A stretch of 51,167 bases of DNA, from positions 1 through 51,167 of the forward strand of contig JAEZRM010000051.1 in the NCBI GenBank assembly GCA_023412805.1, given 5' to 3'. The translations under genes and the position numbers were made by a program. How positions within the stretch are numbered: the first letter of the stretch is position 1; each line of letters starts with the position of its first letter. The notes beneath the pieces were generated by a model. It saw only the letters and a program-made list of their open reading frames with translations. It was not told where the DNA came from and made no database searches. Shown one piece after another: positions 48,435 through 51,167 of this stretch. The DNA is from Pseudomonadota bacterium. Its GTDB lineage: Bacteria; Pseudomonadota; Alphaproteobacteria; Rhizobiales; Hyphomicrobiaceae.

Positions 48435-48890
48435 ATGACCACAATCGAGCGGACCAAATCAATGGGCTACCAGGAACGCCAGTCGGCGATCGATGGGCGG
48501 CGTCCGCGTGCGAGCGTCGGGCAGGCGAAGGTCCTCATCGTGGAGGACAATGAGCTCAATATGAAGCTCTTCCGCGATCTGCTCGAGGCGCATGGTTATG
48601 CAACCATCGAAGCGCGCAATGGTCACGACGCGCTCGATCTGGCGCGCGCCCACAGGCCCGATCTCGTTCTGATGGACATCCAGCTCCCCGAGGTCTCTGG
48701 CCTCGAGGTGACGAAGTGGCTCAAGGACGACGACGATCTTTGCGACATTCCTGTGATCGCCGTAACGGCGTTCGCCATGAAGGGAGACGAGGAGCGCATT
48801 CGCCAGGGCGGATGCGAGGCTTATCTCTCAAAACCCATATCCATCGGCCTTTTCATCGACACCGTCCGCCGGTTCGTCGAAACGGAATAA
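48435..48890 (+). CDS. divK: Single-domain response regulator DivK
   Basis: The protein is a CheY-like receiver with VLIVEDNELNMKLFRDLLEAHGY and LVLMDIQLPEVSGLEVTKWLK, which carries the phosphorylated Asp. The signature VIAVTAFAMKGDEERI and YLSKPISIGLFI complete the fold. DivK usually has about 122 residues; ATG 48435, with GGAAG 6 bases before it, gives 151 aa and about 27 extra residues at the N-terminus. ATG 48462 would shorten it. It acts with PleC/DivJ in cell-cycle control. The PleD gene follows 34 bases later. Confidence 0.93.
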   Translation: MTTIERTKSMGYQERQSAIDGRRPRASVGQAKVLIVEDNELNMKLFRDLLEAHGYATIEARNGHDALDLARAHRPDLVLMDIQLPEVSGLEVTKWLKDDDDLCDIPVIAVTAFAMKGDEERIRQGGCEAYLSKPISIGLFIDTVRRFVETE

Positions 48891-48924
48891 TTTTCTTCAA
48901 GCTCCAGCCGCAAGACCCGAACCC

Positions 48925-50295
48925 ATGACCGCGCGCGTACTCGTTGTCGACGACATCATGTCCAACGTGAAGCTGCTCGAGGCGCGGCTCACGGCGGAAT
49001 ACTTCGAGATCCTCACCGCTTCGAGCGGTCGCGAGGCGCTCGACATCCTGGAGCGCGAGCGCATCGACGTGGTGCTCCTCGATGTGATGATGCCGGGCAT
49101 GGACGGCTTCGAGGCCTGCCGGCACATCAAACAGGATGTGAGGACGGCGCACATTCCTGTCATCATGGTCACTGCGCTCGACCAGCCCGCCGACAAGGTG
49201 CACGGGCTCGAAGCGGGCGCCGACGACTTCCTGACCAAACCCGTCGACGATATCGCGCTCGTTACGCGCGTGAAGAATCTCGCGCGTCTCAAGGTGCTCT
49301 CCGACGAGATGCTGATGCGCGCCTCCACCACCCAGCAGATGGGCATGGGCGAGGCGCCGGCGCTCGACTGGCAGAATGCCAACGAGAGCGGTCATGTGCT
49401 TATCGTCGAGGATCAAGGGCGCGCGGCTCAGCGTCTGGTCGACACGCTGCGCACGGTTCATACGGTCACGCTCGAAAGCGATCCCCAGGCAGCACTGCTG
49501 AAGCTCAGCGAGCAGCCGGTGGATGTGCTCGTCGTCAGCCTCAGCCTGACGAACGCCGATGGCCTCCGGCTCTGCTCGCAGGTTCGCTCGCTCGAGCGCA
49601 CGCGGCATCTGCCGATCCTGATCATCGTCGAGCCCAGTGACGAGGCGCGGCTTCTGCGCGGCCTCGACATGGGCGTCAACGACTACGTCGTGCGCCCGAT
49701 CGACCGCCACGAGATGATGGCGCGCGTCAAGACGCAGGTGAAGCGCAAGCGCCACGCCGATCTGCTCAAGGCACGCCTCGAAGAGAGCGTGGAGATGGCC
49801 ATCACCGACGGCCTGACGGGCCTTCACAACCGGCGCTACATGGAAGGCCACCTCAAGACGCTCGTGTCGCAATCCATCCAGTCGGGCCGGTCGCTCTCGC
49901 TGCTGGTCGCGGATATCGACTACTTCAAGTCGGTCAACGACACGTACGGTCACGACGTCGGCGATCACGTGCTGCGCGAGTTCGCGCGCCGCTTCCGCCG
50001 TAACACGCGTGGCATCGATCTCGCCTGCCGGCTTGGCGGGGAGGAGTTCGTGATCATCATGCCGGATACGGATCTAGCCCGCGCCATTCAGGTCGGCGAG
50101 CGCCTCAGGGCGACGATCGCCGCCGATCCGTTCTCGATCGCGAGCAACAAGGAGCTGCGCGTGACGGCCAGCGTCGGAATCTCGACGCTTGAGAACCGCG
50201 ACGACACACCCGAGACGCTCTTCAAGCGTGCCGATCGCGCGCTCTATTCGGCCAAACGCGAAGGCCGCAATCGCGTTGTCGCCGACGCGGCTTGA
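48925..50295 (+). CDS. pleD: Diguanylate cyclase response regulator PleD
   Basis: The 456-aa protein has two receiver domains and a GGDEF domain. REC1 holds the phospho-Asp in VVLLDVMMPGMDGFE and the Lys in FLTKPVD. REC2 is degenerate: the aligned position is VVSLSLTNADG, with Ser in place of Asp, as is usual for the PleD adaptor. The GGDEF domain has DGLTGLHNRRYM, VADIDYFKSVNDTYGHDVGD, the I-site RGID (362-365) and the active-site GGEEF (371-375). It makes c-di-GMP when REC1 is phosphorylated and is feedback-inhibited through the I-site. It is the natural partner of DivK. Confidence 0.95.
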   Translation: MTARVLVVDDIMSNVKLLEARLTAEYFEILTASSGREALDILERERIDVVLLDVMMPGMDGFEACRHIKQDVRTAHIPVIMVTALDQPADKVHGLEAGADDFLTKPVDDIALVTRVKNLARLKVLSDEMLMRASTTQQMGMGEAPALDWQNANESGHVLIVEDQGRAAQRLVDTLRTVHTVTLESDPQAALLKLSEQPVDVLVVSLSLTNADGLRLCSQVRSLERTRHLPILIIVEPSDEARLLRGLDMGVNDYVVRPIDRHEMMARVKTQVKRKRHADLLKARLEESVEMAITDGLTGLHNRRYMEGHLKTLVSQSIQSGRSLSLLVADIDYFKSVNDTYGHDVGDHVLREFARRFRRNTRGIDLACRLGGEEFVIIMPDTDLARAIQVGERLRATIAADPFSIASNKELRVTASVGISTLENRDDTPETLFKRADRALYSAKREGRNRVVADAA

Positions 50296-50354
50296 TTGTG
50301 GGCGCGGCCTACCGGCCGGCGCGCGGTCGCGCGCTCATGACGGCGCCGGGCCGC

Positions 50355-50729
50355 TTAGCGGCAGCGCACGAGGCGCCGCGAGCCATATCCGTCATGCAGC
50401 GTGAGTGTGCGGACCGACACGGATATGTCGAACGTATGCGCCTGACGGTCACCTTCGACACTGCACCGCGCCCGCATCCGCCATGACGAGGAACCTGTCT
50501 TTTGTACGCTCGCGAACGTGCAGTGAGCCTCGTGCTGATCATAGCGATTGCGTGAGAGAATGAGCGGGGCATTCTGCCGGCTCTGGTCCACGCGGCACTG
50601 TGCAGCGTTCGTGCCCCACGTCCCGACGTAAGCCTGCGCTGAAGCGCTCGCCGATCCGAGCATCATCGCTACCGTCGCCAGCGCGCCGCCCGTCGCCAGC
50701 GCGCCGCCCGTCGCCATCTTCATCTGCAT
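50355..50729 (-). CDS. Small exported protein with conserved cysteines
   Basis: The start is taken at ATG 50729, giving 124 aa with a Sec signal peptide (ending SASASAQA). The mature domain is about 90 residues: YVGTWGTNAAQCRVDQSRQ, then AHCTFASV, WRMRARCSV and a C-terminal RRLVRC. The even number of Cys in an exported protein suggests two disulfides. The family, of unknown function, seems common in Rhizobiales. The signal region contains a duplicated GGALAT motif from the tandem repeat at 50674-50716. Confidence 0.7.
   Translation of the reverse strand: MQMKMATGGALATGGALATVAMMLGSASASAQAYVGTWGTNAAQCRVDQSRQNAPLILSRNRYDQHEAHCTFASVQKTGSSSWRMRARCSVEGDRQAHTFDISVSVRTLTLHDGYGSRRLVRCR
50674..50716. 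repeat. 18-bp tandem repeat inside the exported-protein gene
   Basis: The unit GTCGCCAGCGCGCCGCCC occurs at 50674-50691 and again at 50692-50709, followed by a partial third copy GTCGCCA. It encodes two GGALAT repeats in the hydrophobic part of the signal peptide, lengthening it by six residues. Recent slippage is the likely origin. Confidence 0.85.
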
Positions 50730-50864
50730 ATGATCTGCTCTTTTCCTCTCGCCCGTATCAATCGGGCGGTCACTTATGCTGGCGGCTGTTGTCGTTCTTG
50801 TGTTCAAGCCTTGTGTTTCACTCGCGTTTTCAACGCGAACAGGGCTGCCGCCCTGAAACCCGCC

Positions 50865-50905
50865 CGGGGGAGACCCCGGACCCCCTTCTTTTATTGACTT
50901 GGAGC
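50865..50905 (+). repeat. GC-rich intergenic repeat, copy 2
   Basis: CCGGGG-gaga-CCCCGG is followed by a C-run, CTTCTTTTATTGACTTGGAGC. The layout matches copy 1 at 42966-43007 (hairpin, C-run, T-rich patch, TGA-x-TTGGAGC). It lies upstream of the small exported-protein gene. Confidence 0.7.
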
Positions 50906-50926
50906 TCGCCCCGACCACCACAGGTC

Positions 50927-51040
50927 CCTTCTCCCCGTCCTGCACGGGGAGAAGGTTAGGATGAGGGGCGGCACACTCGCAAACGTTTGCATATGCCGCC
51001 GCCCCTCACCCCGACCCTCTCCCCGCGCGCGGGGAGAGGG
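50927..51040. repeat. REP-like hairpin pair
   Basis: A 12-bp perfect stem CCTTCTCCCCGT/ACGGGGAGAAGG (50927-50955) and a 26-bp perfect palindrome centred at about 51027 (51015-51040) flank a larger inverted repeat built from GATGAGGGGCGGC and GCCGCCCCTCACC. The elements are like repetitive extragenic palindromes seen widely in Alphaproteobacteria. No gene is present in this stretch. Confidence 0.75.
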
Positions 51041-51062
51041 AAAGAGAGCGCGCTTGCGGCAA

Positions 51063-51104
51063 GCTCCAAACTCATAAAAGCGGGTGGGTCCGGGAGGGTG
51101 TCCC
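51063..51104 (-). repeat. GC-rich intergenic repeat, copy 3 (inverted)
   Basis: Read on the minus strand this matches the consensus of copies 1 and 2: GGGACACC..CCCGGACCC, a C/T-rich part, TTTTATGAGTTTGGAGC. It is inverted relative to copy 2, and the two flank the REP-like pair at 50927-51040. Confidence 0.65.
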
Positions 51105-51132
51105 TCGTCGTGTCGGAGACCCGGCTCTGGCA

Positions 51133-51167
51133 CGGGGGGGGGTGGGGCGGGGGGGGGCGGGGCCGGG
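51133..51167. other. G-rich low-complexity terminal run
   Basis: The last 35 bases are almost only G with isolated C, T. Such a run at the very end of a sequence is more likely a contig-end or base-calling artefact than biology. Confidence 0.6.

Overview
The window looks like chromosomal DNA of an alphaproteobacterium, most likely of the Hyphomicrobiales (Rhizobiales). The reasons are the high G+C content, the DUF3572-divK-pleD block, a short HPr-kinase-type protein, a coenzyme-B12-dependent ribonucleotide reductase, and LexA boxes of the alphaproteobacterial direct-repeat type. No rRNA, tRNA, CRISPR array or intact insertion sequence was seen. The first bases are the tail of a dipeptidase-like gene. 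The last ~35 bases are a G-rich low-complexity run that probably marks a sequence end.

Region 1 (about 0.15-17.4 kb) is a catabolic island. A decayed PAS/LuxR regulator gene is followed by two divergent gene sets. The minus-strand set reads TetR-type regulator, branched-chain-type ABC importer (binding protein, two permeases, two ATPases), MmgE/PrpD protein, CoA ligase and DsbA/HCCA-isomerase-like protein. The plus-strand set reads 2-oxoacid dehydrogenase E1 alpha and beta, enoyl-CoA hydratase, E2, acyl-CoA dehydrogenase and a second CoA ligase. Together they predict uptake of an organic acid, CoA activation and beta-oxidation-like breakdown. The regulator appears to be a TetR domain fused to a hotdog (thioesterase-like) domain, and an 18-bp motif is shared by the two control regions.

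Region 2 (17.5-23.8 kb) looks like a ureide unit. A divergent FCD-type GntR regulator with a perfect 21-bp palindrome precedes ureidoglycolate lyase, a frameshifted allantoinase (puuE type) and a four-gene polyamine-type ABC importer. Region 3 (23.8-28.9 kb) has a long hairpin, a TonB-dependent siderophore receptor and two membrane proteins including a PepSY-type protein. Region 4 (29.3-32.2 kb) is a nitrile hydratase operon (COG0523 GTPase, alpha, beta) next to a cytochrome bd oxidase subunit II remnant.

Region 5 (32.2-50.7 kb) is mostly core or housekeeping: phytase-like esterase, MASE1-GGDEF protein, TauE/SafE exporter divergent from a LysR regulator, a membrane cyclic-nucleotide-binding protein, quinone oxidoreductase, PlsC-type acyltransferase, compact class II ribonucleotide reductase, HprK, an IlvD/Edd dehydratase, ketopantoate reductase, a ROK kinase, DivK and PleD. 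The standout is the ribonucleotide reductase promoter. Two GAAC-N7-GAAC LexA boxes and a NrdR-like box are placed around a -35/-10 pair, predicting joint SOS and NrdR control. The right end carries GC-rich intergenic repeats and a REP-like hairpin pair.
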